Assembly (NCBI GenBank): GCA_021777225.1
Contig: JAJYDQ010000010.1
Location: forward strand, 1-64,000
Origin: Deltaproteobacteria bacterium
GTDB lineage: Bacteria > Desulfobacterota > Desulfomonilia > Desulfomonilales > Desulfomonilaceae
Direction of reading: 5' to 3'
DNA length: 64,000 bases
This document shows positions 43,967 to 52,789 of this stretch, piece after piece (position 1 is the first letter of the stretch; each line of letters begins with the position of its first letter). The position numbers and the translations under genes are program-made. The notes below the pieces were generated by a model that made no database searches, had not been told where the DNA came from, and saw nothing but the letters and a program-made list of their open reading frames with translations.

Positions 43967-44842
43967 ATGGACGTATTCCTTCAAACACTTGTCGCAGGCG
44001 TGCTGAAGGGGGGACTTTACGCCCTCATCGGTCTTGGCATGACATTGATCATGGGAGTCATGGGTATCATCAACCTTGCTCATGGACAGTTTATGATGGT
44101 AGCCATGTATATTACTTACGTGTTGTTTCATTTTTTCGGCCTTGATCCATACACAACACTCATCATCAGCATGCCCTCTCTTTTCCTCCTGGGCGTTTTG
44201 ATACAAAAGTATTTGCTCAACCCTTTGATGAAAGTCGAGAGTATACTCCCTGAAAATCAGGTCCTGATGACTGTAGGGATCGCTATGGTCCTTACTGAAA
44301 TCGCAAGATTCATCTTCAGTTCAAACTATCTTTCGGTAAGAACTTCGTACTCTTCTTCAGCTTTCTATCTGGGTGGCATATCTTTTTCCGTCGCTCTAAC
44401 AGTCGCTTTCGGTTTTGCCTGTTTTCTGACCCTCTCTTTGTTCTGGTTTCTTATAAAAACAGATCTGGGGAGGTCCATCAGGGCGGTATCTCAGGATGCA
44501 GAAGCAGCAGAGTTGATGGGGATCGATTCAGGCAGGATAAAAGTCGTCACAATGGGGATTGGGGCCGGCCTGGTAGCCGCTGCAGGGACACTGTTGCTTC
44601 CGATTTACTACCTTTTCCCAGATATTGGTGGACCATTTACCAGAAAGGCCTTTATCATAACGATATTGGGAGGTCTTGGATCCACAGTTGGAGCGATATT
44701 CGGAGGTTTGACCCTGGGCTTGGCCGAATCTTTTGGAGCCACCTACATTGGGATGGATTTTGAGGACCTTGTGGGGCTCGTAATATTCTTGCTGGTCTTG
44801 TTATTTGTTCCCGGCGGATTTAAACGTTTTACCAAGGTTTAG
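43967..44842 (+). CDS. livH: Branched-chain amino-acid ABC transporter, permease LivH
   Basis: A 291-residue inner-membrane permease with about eight helices. It has GGLYALIGLGMTLIMGVMGIINLAHG-type start (residues 17-40), LVLxEI-like helix near 95, and the cytoplasmic EAA-type loop AVSQDAEAAELMGIDSGRIK near residue 166. The end FVPGGFKRFTKV is typical. It follows livK by 100 bases and precedes livM by 6. Confidence 0.93.
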   Translation: MDVFLQTLVAGVLKGGLYALIGLGMTLIMGVMGIINLAHGQFMMVAMYITYVLFHFFGLDPYTTLIISMPSLFLLGVLIQKYLLNPLMKVESILPENQVLMTVGIAMVLTEIARFIFSSNYLSVRTSYSSSAFYLGGISFSVALTVAFGFACFLTLSLFWFLIKTDLGRSIRAVSQDAEAAELMGIDSGRIKVVTMGIGAGLVAAAGTLLLPIYYLFPDIGGPFTRKAFIITILGGLGSTVGAIFGGLTLGLAESFGATYIGMDFEDLVGLVIFLLVLLFVPGGFKRFTKV

Positions 44843-44848
44843 AAATTT

Positions 44849-45856
44849 ATGAAAAGACCTTCCGGTCCATTTCTACTGTTGGTTTTGTTGTTGATATTGC
44901 CTCTCATTCTTAGAGACGCCTATTATCAGCATTTAATGATACTGGTATTGATGTGGGTAGCGATTGGATCGGGATGGAATCTCATTTCCGGTTACACAGG
45001 GCAGGTCCTTTTCGGGGCCGCGGCCTTTTTCGGTTTCGGAGCGTATACCGCGGCTCTTTTGAGCAGCAAGCTAGGAATATCTGCATGGTGGGGACTGCCT
45101 CTTGGCGGAATACTTTCGGTCGCGATAGCTTTCCCGTTTGGTTGGATTTGCTTTCGGCTTCGGGGACCATATTTTGCCCTTGCCACGTTGGCTTTGAACG
45201 AAATTTTTCGTCATATAGCCACTATTTGGGAATCCCTGACTGATGGTATGATCGGAATTCTCGTCATGCAAACGTTTATTTCAAAGCTCCCATACTATTA
45301 TGTGGCTCTTGCTATTGCGATTTTCTCGATCGTAACTGTTGACCTTGTCATGCGATCACGTTGGGGGTATTATTTTGTTTCGATCCGGGAAGATCAGGAC
45401 GCTGCCGAAAGTATGGGCATTGATACGCTGCACTACAAAATGCTCTCCCTGTGTATTTCCGCGTTTCTCATCGGCATAGCGGGCGCTCTTTATACAAATT
45501 ACATGGGATTTATTGACCCCAAGGTGGTTTTCTCTCTTCACGAAATATCAATCATGGCAATATTGGTGGGAATTGTCGGTGGGGTAGGTACGATTTACGG
45601 TCCTCTGGTCGGGGCCTTTATAATGGTCGCAGTTCAGGAGATCTTTCGTACCGGTGGATTTGGTATCCTTCATTTTATCGGCCAATCGACCGGGTGGCCA
45701 TTTATGTCAGGGATAATCAAGTACGTAAGTGAAGCTCATGTTTTGAGTTTCGGAATACTTGTCATAGTAGTAATTCTTTTTTTACCAAATGGAATCGTCG
45801 GAGATTGGTCGCTTATCAGGAAATCTTTGGTCAATTCTAAAAAACCGGCGGTTTGA
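44849..45856 (+). CDS. livM: Branched-chain amino-acid ABC transporter, permease LivM
   Basis: A 335-residue permease with about ten hydrophobic segments. LISGYTGQVLFGAAAFFGFGAY near residue 46 and LRGPYFALATLALNEIFR near residue 108 are LivM signatures; SIREDQDAAESMGIDTLHYK near residue 178 is the coupling loop. Its ATG follows livH closely. The last codons overlap the livG leader. Confidence 0.93.
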   Translation: MKRPSGPFLLLVLLLILPLILRDAYYQHLMILVLMWVAIGSGWNLISGYTGQVLFGAAAFFGFGAYTAALLSSKLGISAWWGLPLGGILSVAIAFPFGWICFRLRGPYFALATLALNEIFRHIATIWESLTDGMIGILVMQTFISKLPYYYVALAIAIFSIVTVDLVMRSRWGYYFVSIREDQDAAESMGIDTLHYKMLSLCISAFLIGIAGALYTNYMGFIDPKVVFSLHEISIMAILVGIVGGVGTIYGPLVGAFIMVAVQEIFRTGGFGILHFIGQSTGWPFMSGIIKYVSEAHVLSFGILVIVVILFLPNGIVGDWSLIRKSLVNSKKPAV

Positions 45857-45864
45857 GGAATATT

Positions 45865-46587
45865 ATGGCTTTTTTCAAAGTCCAGGGAATAGTCAAATTT
45901 TTTGGAGGACTTGCTGCGGTTAATGGAGTCAGTTTTGAGGTAAAGGAAGGAGAAATTTGCGGTTTAATTGGGCCTAATGGCTCTGGGAAAACTACTATTT
46001 TCAATCTTATTAATGGCTACTTTCCGCTCACTAAGGGGGAGATCCAATTTCAAGATGAGAAGATTTCCGGACTCAAGACCCACCAGATCTGTCAGCGAGG
46101 TGTTGGTAGAACATTCCAAGTCGTCAAGCCTTTGAAACGAATGACAGTCCTGGACAACGTGATCGCTTCGGCGTTTCTTCGACATCACCCCCGATCAGAC
46201 GCTATAAAGTTAGCTGAAGAGACTATCGAATTTTGCGGGTTGACTCATTATAAGGACAAGATTGCGAAAAGCCTGCCGATCGCTTCGCGCAAAAGGCTAG
46301 AGATAACTCGAGCTTTGGCTACCCAACCCAAGTTGATCCTTTTGGATGAAACAGCAGCGGGACTCAATCCTCACGAACTTGAGGAAGCCATTGCGTTAAT
46401 AAAAAAAATTCGGGACTCGGGCATTACTATAATCATTGTCGAACATATCATGAAAGTAATAATGACTATTTCTGACCACATTGTCGCCATTAACCATGGG
46501 ATGGTAATCGCCAAAGGGTCCCCTACTGAAGTCGTCTCTAATCCGGAAGTAATTAAAGCCTATTTTGGAGAAGATTATCGTGCTTAA
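45865..46587 (+). CDS. livG: Branched-chain amino-acid ABC transporter, ATPase LivG
   Basis: A 240-residue ABC ATPase. Walker A is GPNGSGKTTIFNLING near residue 37, the Q-loop region follows (RTFQVVKPLKRMTVL), Walker B is LILLDETAAGLNP, and the H-loop His is in IIIVEHIMKV. The signature position reads LPIASRKRLEITRAL rather than the usual L-S-Y-G-x-Q form, a change that may weaken it. ATG at 45865 follows GAGG; an in-frame TTG at 45853 is rejected. Confidence 0.92.
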   Translation: MAFFKVQGIVKFFGGLAAVNGVSFEVKEGEICGLIGPNGSGKTTIFNLINGYFPLTKGEIQFQDEKISGLKTHQICQRGVGRTFQVVKPLKRMTVLDNVIASAFLRHHPRSDAIKLAEETIEFCGLTHYKDKIAKSLPIASRKRLEITRALATQPKLILLDETAAGLNPHELEEAIALIKKIRDSGITIIIVEHIMKVIMTISDHIVAINHGMVIAKGSPTEVVSNPEVIKAYFGEDYRA

Positions 46588-47284
46588 GGTAGAGGGCTTG
46601 AACGTCTCATATGGTGACCTCCAGGTCCTCTGGGATGTATCCTTTGAGGTAAAAGAGGGGGAAATAGTTGTTCTTTTAGGAGCAAATGGAGCAGGCAAAT
46701 CAACTACATTGAAAACCGTTTCGTCGCTTGTAAAACCAACAACCGGCTCAGTGGAATTCTTGGGCGCCAGACTTGACCGGGTCCCATCGCACAAGGTCAT
46801 AAACCATGGCTTGGCGCATGTTCCGGAAGGTCGGCGACTATTCCCAGAGATGACCGTGGAGGAGAACTTAATTGTAGGTTCTTTAACTCGTGAAGCCAAG
46901 GCTAAACGAAAAACGACATTAGAATGGCTTTACGACATCTTTCCTCGACTCAAAGAGCGAATAAAACAACCTGCCGGTACGCTTTCCGGAGGTGAACAAC
47001 AGATGGTCGCAATCGCCAGGGGTTTAATGTCATTACCGAAGCTGATTATGTTTGATGAACCGTCGTTAGGCTTAGCCCCAATAATGGTTACTGAGATATT
47101 CAAGGTAGTTGAAATGGTAAATCGTGAAGGAGTGACGGTGCTACTGGTTGAACAAAATGTCCATCATACTCTCGCCATGTGCAATCGAGCATATGTATTG
47201 GAAAATGGAAGGATCACTCTTTCAGGGACAGGTGAAGAATTTCTGAATAATGATCACATCAAGGAAGCATATCTAGGTATTTGA
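46580..47284 (+). CDS. livF: Branched-chain amino-acid ABC transporter, ATPase LivF
   Basis: A 234-residue ABC ATPase. Walker A is GANGAGKSTTLKTVSS near residue 35, the signature is LSGGEQQMVAIARGLM near residue 136, Walker B is LIMFDEPSLGLAP, and the H-loop is VLLVEQNVHHTL. The GTG at 46580 has GGAG 9 bases upstream and overlaps the livG stop by 8 bases. It closes the operon, followed by a hairpin. Confidence 0.93.
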   Translation: MLKVEGLNVSYGDLQVLWDVSFEVKEGEIVVLLGANGAGKSTTLKTVSSLVKPTTGSVEFLGARLDRVPSHKVINHGLAHVPEGRRLFPEMTVEENLIVGSLTREAKAKRKTTLEWLYDIFPRLKERIKQPAGTLSGGEQQMVAIARGLMSLPKLIMFDEPSLGLAPIMVTEIFKVVEMVNREGVTVLLVEQNVHHTLAMCNRAYVLENGRITLSGTGEEFLNNDHIKEAYLGI

Positions 47285-47386
47285 TTTCCAGTCTTTTAAT
47301 GGGTTTCGGCAGTGGTCTGGAATCAATTGCCAAACTGTCACATGTAAAATATTTACTGCCTAACCGGCGCGGAAAAGAACAATAAC

Positions 47387-47433
47387 CCGGCGCGTAACAA
47401 TTCCATACCAGGATGTACGCGCCGGTTTTGTTT
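47387..47433 (+). terminator. Terminator of the liv operon
   Basis: CCGGCGCGTA (47387-47396) pairs perfectly with TACGCGCCGG (47416-47425), followed by TTTTGTTT. An alternative left arm AACCGGCGCG (47362-47371) can pair with the same right arm, including the first two T. The end overlaps the stop codon of the convergent rpmA. Confidence 0.7.
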
Positions 47434-47701
47434 ATTCCGCCGCTATTGCCACAGGAACTATCGAAACAAGCTTCCGGTGTTTGTCTTTCGCCCGAAATTC
47501 TACGACCCCGTCGATCTTCGCATAAAGAGTATAGTCTTTACCGACACCGACATTGAGACCGGGATGAATCTTGGTGCCTTTTTGACGTACCAGAATATTG
47601 CCGGCACGCACAACCTGGCCTGCAAATCGCTTCACACCGAGGCGCTGACCAGGGCTATCCCGCCCATTACGTGAACTTCCTCCAGCTTTCTTATGAGCCA
47701 T
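47432..47701 (-). CDS. rpmA: 50S ribosomal protein L27
   Basis: L27 contributes to the peptidyl-transferase region of the large subunit. The 89 residues begin [20 protein letters not shown], with no N-terminal propeptide, and continue [19 protein letters not shown] and [20 protein letters not shown]. It follows rplU on the same strand with a 16-base gap, the usual order. Confidence 0.98.
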   Translation of the reverse strand: MAHKKAGGSSRNGRDSPGQRLGVKRFAGQVVRAGNILVRQKGTKIHPGLNVGVGKDYTLYAKIDGVVEFRAKDKHRKLVSIVPVAIAAE

Positions 47702-47717
47702 GGCCTATCCTCCGCTT

Positions 47718-48092
47718 TTACGATTGTTGAGATGATTCAGCCTGGATTGGGCTGTCACTCAACTGATCGGATGTATTTCCCAATTGATTAATTTCTTCTA
47801 CCTTTAAGAGAGAATACCATTGACGATGGCCCTGTTTCTTATGATAACCCTGCCGTTTCTTTTTCTTGAAGACAACAATTTTTCGATCGCGAGCGGTCCT
47901 AAGCATTCTTGCCTTTACCGTCACGTTCTCAAGCAACGGGGTACCCCAGATCGGTCCCTCTTCACCCACAACTGCGAGTACTTGTGATAGTTCTACCATT
48001 TCGCCGGGCTCGCCGGGGATCTTCTCGATTTTCAGTTGGTCACCAGGGGCCACTTTATATTGCTTCCCGCCGGTTTGAACGATGGCGTACAT
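47718..48092 (-). CDS. rplU: 50S ribosomal protein L21
   Basis: L21 is a large-subunit protein that binds 23S rRNA. It starts MYAIVQTGGKQYKVAPGDQL, with the L21 signature KKRQGYHKKQGHRQWY near residue 82 and a Ser/Gln-rich tail. The ATG at 48092 has AAGGAGG upstream, so the longer frame to 48110 is rejected. About 124 residues. Confidence 0.97.
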   Translation of the reverse strand: MYAIVQTGGKQYKVAPGDQLKIEKIPGEPGEMVELSQVLAVVGEEGPIWGTPLLENVTVKARMLRTARDRKIVVFKKKKRQGYHKKQGHRQWYSLLKVEEINQLGNTSDQLSDSPIQAESSQQS

Positions 48093-48195
48093 GAAAACCC
48101 TCCTTAACAATAACGTTTTAATAAAACATTATGACGAACAAAAGTCAAGATCAAACGATTTAAACCAGAACTCCCTGAAATGAAGCTCCTACGCT

Positions 48196-48693
48196 TTAAA
48201 AACCAACAGCCCATGGGAATGCCCATGCAAACAGCTTCAGAAAAATTATCGCATAAACGGACGCAAAAAGATCATCCAAGAGAATTCCCCATCCTCCCGG
48301 CGCGTCTTGAATAGCATTTGCTGGAAAGGGTTTAATGATATCAAAAAACCGGGTTGCCAGAAACGCCCAAAAAATTGTAAGCACGGCGCTGGGTGTGGAA
48401 AAGAAAAGAACTGTAAGGAAAAAACCCGCAATTTCATCCAACACAAAAATCCCGGGGTCCTTCTTTCCGCTTCGTTTCTCGGCCCACTCTCCCAACGCCA
48501 CACATCCGAGACACGAAAGGGCGAGGAAAACCAATACGGCTACCCTTTGAAATTCAGGAGCAACCAAAATCCGTATGACCGCGTATATAAAAATGGCCGG
48601 CAGGGTCCCTACGGTCCCTGACGCGACTGGCGAATACCCCAACCAAAACCCGGTACAAATGGCTTCTTTTGTTTTTTCGATGTATTTGTTCAT
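48196..48693 (-). CDS. pgpA: Phosphatidylglycerophosphatase A
   Basis: PgpA removes the phosphate from phosphatidylglycerophosphate in the inner membrane to give phosphatidylglycerol. The 165-residue protein shows SPVASGTVGTLPAI near residue 21, the DEIAGFFLT motif near residue 88, RFFDIIKPFPANAIQ near residue 113 and GGWGILLDDLFAS near residue 133, with three to four hydrophobic helices between. It lies before rplU on the same strand and diverges from the phosphatase gene. Confidence 0.95.
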   Translation of the reverse strand: MNKYIEKTKEAICTGFWLGYSPVASGTVGTLPAIFIYAVIRILVAPEFQRVAVLVFLALSCLGCVALGEWAEKRSGKKDPGIFVLDEIAGFFLTVLFFSTPSAVLTIFWAFLATRFFDIIKPFPANAIQDAPGGWGILLDDLFASVYAIIFLKLFAWAFPWAVGF

Positions 48694-48795
48694 TTTTTGA
48701 TAAAATCCATCCAGTTCTTGAACAACTTCAACGTATACTTGTATACTTTCGTTGGCCCTCTATTCAAACAAGTTTTTTCGGGTAGCCTAAACAAA

Positions 48796-49404
48796 TTGCC
48801 TCCTGTGATCATATTAGCTCGCCACGGACAGACACACTTTAACCAGGCAGGGGTGATTCAGGGCCGATCAGATTCGCCTCTGACACCAACAGGCATTGCC
48901 GAAACTCGAAAAATGCCGGATCTCGTGTCCAAATTTCGACCCCAAGCCATTTATTCCAGTTCTTTGGGGAGAGCTGCTTTTAGTTCTTCAATCTATTCTC
49001 AGATGTTAGGCATACCAATTCATTTTAAGGAAAGTCTTGCGGAGCTTTCCTGCGGGGAATGGGAAGGATCCAGACGAACTGATGTCGTTGGTAATCGGAG
49101 TTCTATAAGGTCTGGCTGGTTTGACCGACCACCATTTGGAGAAAGTTATCAAGATGGTGAAACAAGACTGCGCCCTATTGTCGACGAGCTTTGTTCATTT
49201 ACGGATTATTCATGCAAAATTGTTCTCGCCCATGCCGGTCTTAATAGAGCGCTCATAAAACTAATATTGGGGCTAACTGTGGAAGATAGCTTGTTTATAC
49301 GGTTCCCTCACGATACCGTTTATTTGATTCAACAGGATAAATCTCTGTCCTGGTTGGGATTGTCTACCGGATCAGGACAAGGGTTCCTTCGTGAGATCGA
49401 GTGA
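48796..49404 (+). CDS. Histidine-phosphatase-family protein (phosphoglycerate-mutase-like)
   Basis: The catalytic motif is ARHGQTHFNQAG, followed by GRSDSPLTPTG, the second His region in VLAHAGLNRALI, and the acidic residue in ELSCGEWEGS. This is the branch that includes CobC and broad-specificity phosphatases. About 200 residues from a TTG at 48796, with GGGTAG upstream; the frame is open to a TTG at 48697 but the added residues are not family-like and lack a ribosome site. The start is uncertain. Its 3' end overlaps the convergent methyltransferase by 33 bases. Substrate unknown. Confidence 0.82.
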   Translation: MPPVIILARHGQTHFNQAGVIQGRSDSPLTPTGIAETRKMPDLVSKFRPQAIYSSSLGRAAFSSSIYSQMLGIPIHFKESLAELSCGEWEGSRRTDVVGNRSSIRSGWFDRPPFGESYQDGETRLRPIVDELCSFTDYSCKIVLAHAGLNRALIKLILGLTVEDSLFIRFPHDTVYLIQQDKSLSWLGLSTGSGQGFLREIE

Positions 49405-50298
49405 TTCCCTGTTAATGGATACCGTGGCCGCGGGAAAGGGAGCATGAATCGCAGATTCAAAATGGGCCTTGCTTTTAACGAGCCGTGATGATCGTGCCCT
49501 CACGATAATGTTCCATCCCAAACGGTTGTACGGGAATACTCCGCCGAGGGCACGATCTATCCAGCTTAACGCGTCAATCCTGTAGAATCTTTTTTCAGCG
49601 CTACATGACTTCGGGATTTTGTAAGGTACTATGTAAACTGATCGCCAAGCTTCGCACCCAAGGCCTACAGCTTTCAACTTTCTAGCTAATCCGATCGGAG
49701 TATAAAATCTCAAATGGGTTTCATCCCACCCGAACCATTGTTTATTGTGACGCAAAACACGATGGTACGTCCCCTGAATAGCATAATTGAGTGATAGTGA
49801 ATTCTGGGTGCTTATGACCATAATACCGCCAGGGTTTAGGGCCTTGGACGCTGTAGCCAGGAGAGTGTCGTCATCGGGGGCATGTTCTATGACGTCTTTC
49901 ATGAGAATTACATCAAAGCCACGACGCGCTGTAAACATTGGGAAAGTGTCGCTCCGAACAAATGAGCAATAGTTGGAGACACCTTCAATGTTTGCAAAGT
50001 ACCGGGCAGTTGAAAGAACGGACTCTTCCGCGTCCACACCAATTACTTCTATAGCGCCTGATTTTGCAGCATGCACGGAAAACAGGCCAGCGCCACAGCC
50101 ATAGTCAATTACGCTTTTACCCTTCAGGTCACCCAGCAACTCCCGGACAAACTCGTTTTTTACCTTACTGTAAACCTTGGACTGTTGGTCAAGATACGAA
50201 TTCAGGGCGCTTTCTGGATCGAAAGACCTCAGCCAATGGTCATCGGGGTATCTTTTGGGTTGCGCCGCCATTTTTCCGTAAGTTGGTTCGTCACTCAA
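49372..50298 (-). CDS. SAM-dependent methyltransferase, class I (UbiG-like)
   Basis: A 308-residue methyltransferase. The SAM site is SVIDYGCGAGLFSVHAAKSG near residue 55, VIGVDAEESVLSTA near residue 78, FDVILMKDVIEHAPDDD near residue 118 and LNPGGIMVISTQNSLSLN near residue 140. A long C-terminal extension follows, with HLRFYTPIGLARKLKAVG. Its place among glycosyltransferase and radical-SAM genes suggests methylation of a sugar or lipid-linked intermediate. It follows the GT4 gene on the same strand with a 24-base gap. Confidence 0.85.
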   Translation of the reverse strand: MSDEPTYGKMAAQPKRYPDDHWLRSFDPESALNSYLDQQSKVYSKVKNEFVRELLGDLKGKSVIDYGCGAGLFSVHAAKSGAIEVIGVDAEESVLSTARYFANIEGVSNYCSFVRSDTFPMFTARRGFDVILMKDVIEHAPDDDTLLATASKALNPGGIMVISTQNSLSLNYAIQGTYHRVLRHNKQWFGWDETHLRFYTPIGLARKLKAVGLGCEAWRSVYIVPYKIPKSCSAEKRFYRIDALSWIDRALGGVFPYNRLGWNIIVRARSSRLVKSKAHFESAIHAPFPAATVSINRESLDLTKEPLS

Positions 50299-50322
50299 TT
50301 CTAGATATTTATATTAAACTAT

Positions 50323-51531
50323 TCATAGTGAGGTAGCTTGAGAAACCTCTTTATCGACAAATCTCCTATAAACTTGTTCCCAGTCGTCCCCTTCTTTTTG
50401 CGCTGAGAACTCTCTCATTCTCTCTCTCGCAGACTCTGAAAGACTACATGCCAATTTGAAATTTTTTAGAAGCCGCTCTATTGCTTCGGCCAGTGCTGCT
50501 GAATTTCCAGGCGGTACCAATAGTCCGCTAACTCCGTGCTCAATTAGGTCGCTAACAGCCCCAACATCAGTAGCTATTGTCGGAACGCCAACTGCCAGCG
50601 CCTCCATTAAAATGTTTGGACAACCTTCCGTCACGGATGGAAGAACGAAGATGTCAAGTGTTAACAACCATTCGGATATCGCTTCGTGTGGAACCGGTTC
50701 CAGCAGAACCACGCGCTGTTCGGTTTTAGTTCTTGCGAGAATTTCAGTAAATACCTCTTTTTCTGAGTGTCTCAATAATCCTCGCAATTCCAGATTAACA
50801 TTCCACGATTTAGACAAAATGGCCAGCGCTTTTAAAATATAAGGCAAGCCTTTTGCATACTTAAAGATCCCGGCGCATCCAATTTTAACATTACCGGTTG
50901 GTTCGGGTTTACGCTCCCAGGACTGTTCCGGAACTTCTACTGAATTGTAAATCAAGCAGGATTTTTTACTGATAGGCGATAACGCATTAGCCAATTCGAT
51001 CAGATCTCGACTTAAGCCCACAACAAAATCCGAATTTTCAAGGGCGCTCTTACAAACAGCCACTTTTTCAGGACTAAAGAAATACTTGTTAACATCATTT
51101 CCAACTACACAGGAAATCATCGGTTTATGATATTTTGCAGCCAACAGGCCTGTGACATATCCTACAGGATAAAGGAAAAATGACTGATAAATGTCGTAAT
51201 TCTCTTTTTTCTGAAGAACTTCGAGTGACTGGAACATCATTTGAAGTGACAGGTTGTGAGGGCAATCCCATATATCGCGCCGCGCTTCATTGTATTTTTG
51301 TTTCCCCACAATTATGTCAAAAATCTTTACACCTTTAAAAACATTTACCTTGACGTTTTCGTCGAGCAGAACAATTTTGTCAGGTTCCACAGTAAGACGC
51401 GCCACATGAGTTGCAAACCCCATATTTAGGGAATGAACAGCCACCCTAAAAACTGTTTGAGCCAGTCCACCCCATTGTTCGGGAGGAAATTCCGGGGTAA
51501 CTATCAGTAGTTTTGGCGGGTAGTTTTCCAT
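50323..51531 (-). CDS. Family 4 glycosyltransferase
   Basis: A 402-residue GT-B enzyme: LLIVTPEFPPEQWGGLAQTV at the start is the typical acceptor-domain loop, then KIGCAGIFKYAKGLPYIL near residue 220, PVPHEAISEWLLTLDIFVLP near 283 and EGCPNILMEALAVGVPTIATD near residue 306 (EX7E motif region). It is not a close relative of the duplicated GT genes. It shares a strand with the methyltransferase and probably acts with it on a surface glycan. Confidence 0.88.
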   Translation of the reverse strand: MENYPPKLLIVTPEFPPEQWGGLAQTVFRVAVHSLNMGFATHVARLTVEPDKIVLLDENVKVNVFKGVKIFDIIVGKQKYNEARRDIWDCPHNLSLQMMFQSLEVLQKKENYDIYQSFFLYPVGYVTGLLAAKYHKPMISCVVGNDVNKYFFSPEKVAVCKSALENSDFVVGLSRDLIELANALSPISKKSCLIYNSVEVPEQSWERKPEPTGNVKIGCAGIFKYAKGLPYILKALAILSKSWNVNLELRGLLRHSEKEVFTEILARTKTEQRVVLLEPVPHEAISEWLLTLDIFVLPSVTEGCPNILMEALAVGVPTIATDVGAVSDLIEHGVSGLLVPPGNSAALAEAIERLLKNFKLACSLSESARERMREFSAQKEGDDWEQVYRRFVDKEVSQATSL

Positions 51532-51717
51532 AAACTTAAATGACGTTCATTAAGATTAGTCTCATTTGTGTCGAATGATGACAATCTTTTACCACCTCAT
51601 TGTCAAAACTGGAATAGGGCCGTCAAGCTTTCAATCAGCCAGAATCATATTGTGATTAGTTGATGATCATGTTTTATGATAGAAAATTGGATTTACGTAC
51701 GGATCCACTGTACCAAA

Positions 51718-52761
51718 ATGCGTATCGCCATCATTTTTCATAAAGATCCCTTTGCGCCGCCAACCGGTATCGACTTGGTTAGACTCCGGGCAATTTCCTT
51801 CGGATTTCTGGAACACGGTCTGCGGACAGAGATAATTGCGCCAATACTTCGACCAACAACACTTGACGGCAAAGTCCCTGTCTACGGTTTGGATCGACTC
51901 GGGAACTCGGCCCCTTACGACATAGTTAAAACGTGTTACCATGATTCAATACGACTTGTTCCAAGTGGAACAGGTAACATAGTTTCCCGCATTGTAAGAG
52001 TAGTTGATCACAATCTACCCCGTAGGGATGAACGTTTCAGAGCCAATCTCCTGGAATGTCAGGAGCTGATTCTCAGGAAGGCCCACACGGTAATCTTCAA
52101 CAATGAAGAGAATCGATCCAGATGGCTGAGGATGTACGGTGGATCTGTCCAGACGGCCCTTGTACCCACTGGTTGCCCGTCTGCAATCCCTCCACCGGGT
52201 AAATGTCCTTACGGGACCGACAAAAAAATACTTTTATTTTTGGGCAGCGTAGCATCCCCAAGAATGCTCATAATGCTCAATGAATTAGCTCGGAGCATGA
52301 CAGAAATCGCTGAAATTCATCTTGTAGGGCTCAACAAAAGTTTGATGTACGGGGATGGAACTGACTCCGAATTGGATCCATTAATTGTGACTCATGGCGC
52401 CAAACCCGAGATTGAAACATGGGATTATATCTACCACGCGGACCTGGGATTGGCTTTGGCTACCGGCCCTCATTCTTTTGACAACGATATTTCGAAAATC
52501 TATAGTTACCTGCGCGGAGGCTTGCCTACTCTTTCTGAAGAACCAATTTTGAACAATGAATTGGTGGTAAGTCTTGGATATGGGGATGTATTTGCCTATG
52601 GAGATATGGAAGCGCTTGTATCACGCTGTAAGGCAATTCTGAAGAATCCACCGTTGAAAAGAAGAGATCAGGTGATGCGATTTATGGTCAAAGAACATTC
52701 GTGGGATGAACGGGTCGGACGTTACATAAACCTGTTCAAGAAAATTGTTGCAAATAAATAA
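51718..52761 (+). CDS. Glycosyltransferase-like protein (GT-B type)
   Basis: About 347 residues from the ATG at 51718 (MRIAIIFHKDPFAPPTGIDL); an upstream ATG would add 14 atypical residues. The C-terminal half has ILLFLGSVASPRMLIMLNEL near residue 171, AEIHLVGLNKSL, YIYHADLGLALATG near residue 241 and the donor-site-like ISKIYSYLRGGLPTLSEE. Motifs are more diverged than in the other GTs of the window. It is followed after 28 bases by a radical-SAM gene, so the run from here to 57054 is probably one unit. Confidence 0.7.
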   Translation: MRIAIIFHKDPFAPPTGIDLVRLRAISFGFLEHGLRTEIIAPILRPTTLDGKVPVYGLDRLGNSAPYDIVKTCYHDSIRLVPSGTGNIVSRIVRVVDHNLPRRDERFRANLLECQELILRKAHTVIFNNEENRSRWLRMYGGSVQTALVPTGCPSAIPPPGKCPYGTDKKILLFLGSVASPRMLIMLNELARSMTEIAEIHLVGLNKSLMYGDGTDSELDPLIVTHGAKPEIETWDYIYHADLGLALATGPHSFDNDISKIYSYLRGGLPTLSEEPILNNELVVSLGYGDVFAYGDMEALVSRCKAILKNPPLKRRDQVMRFMVKEHSWDERVGRYINLFKKIVANK

Positions 52762-52789
52762 TGAATGAAGGTCCCCCAAGGCTAATCAA

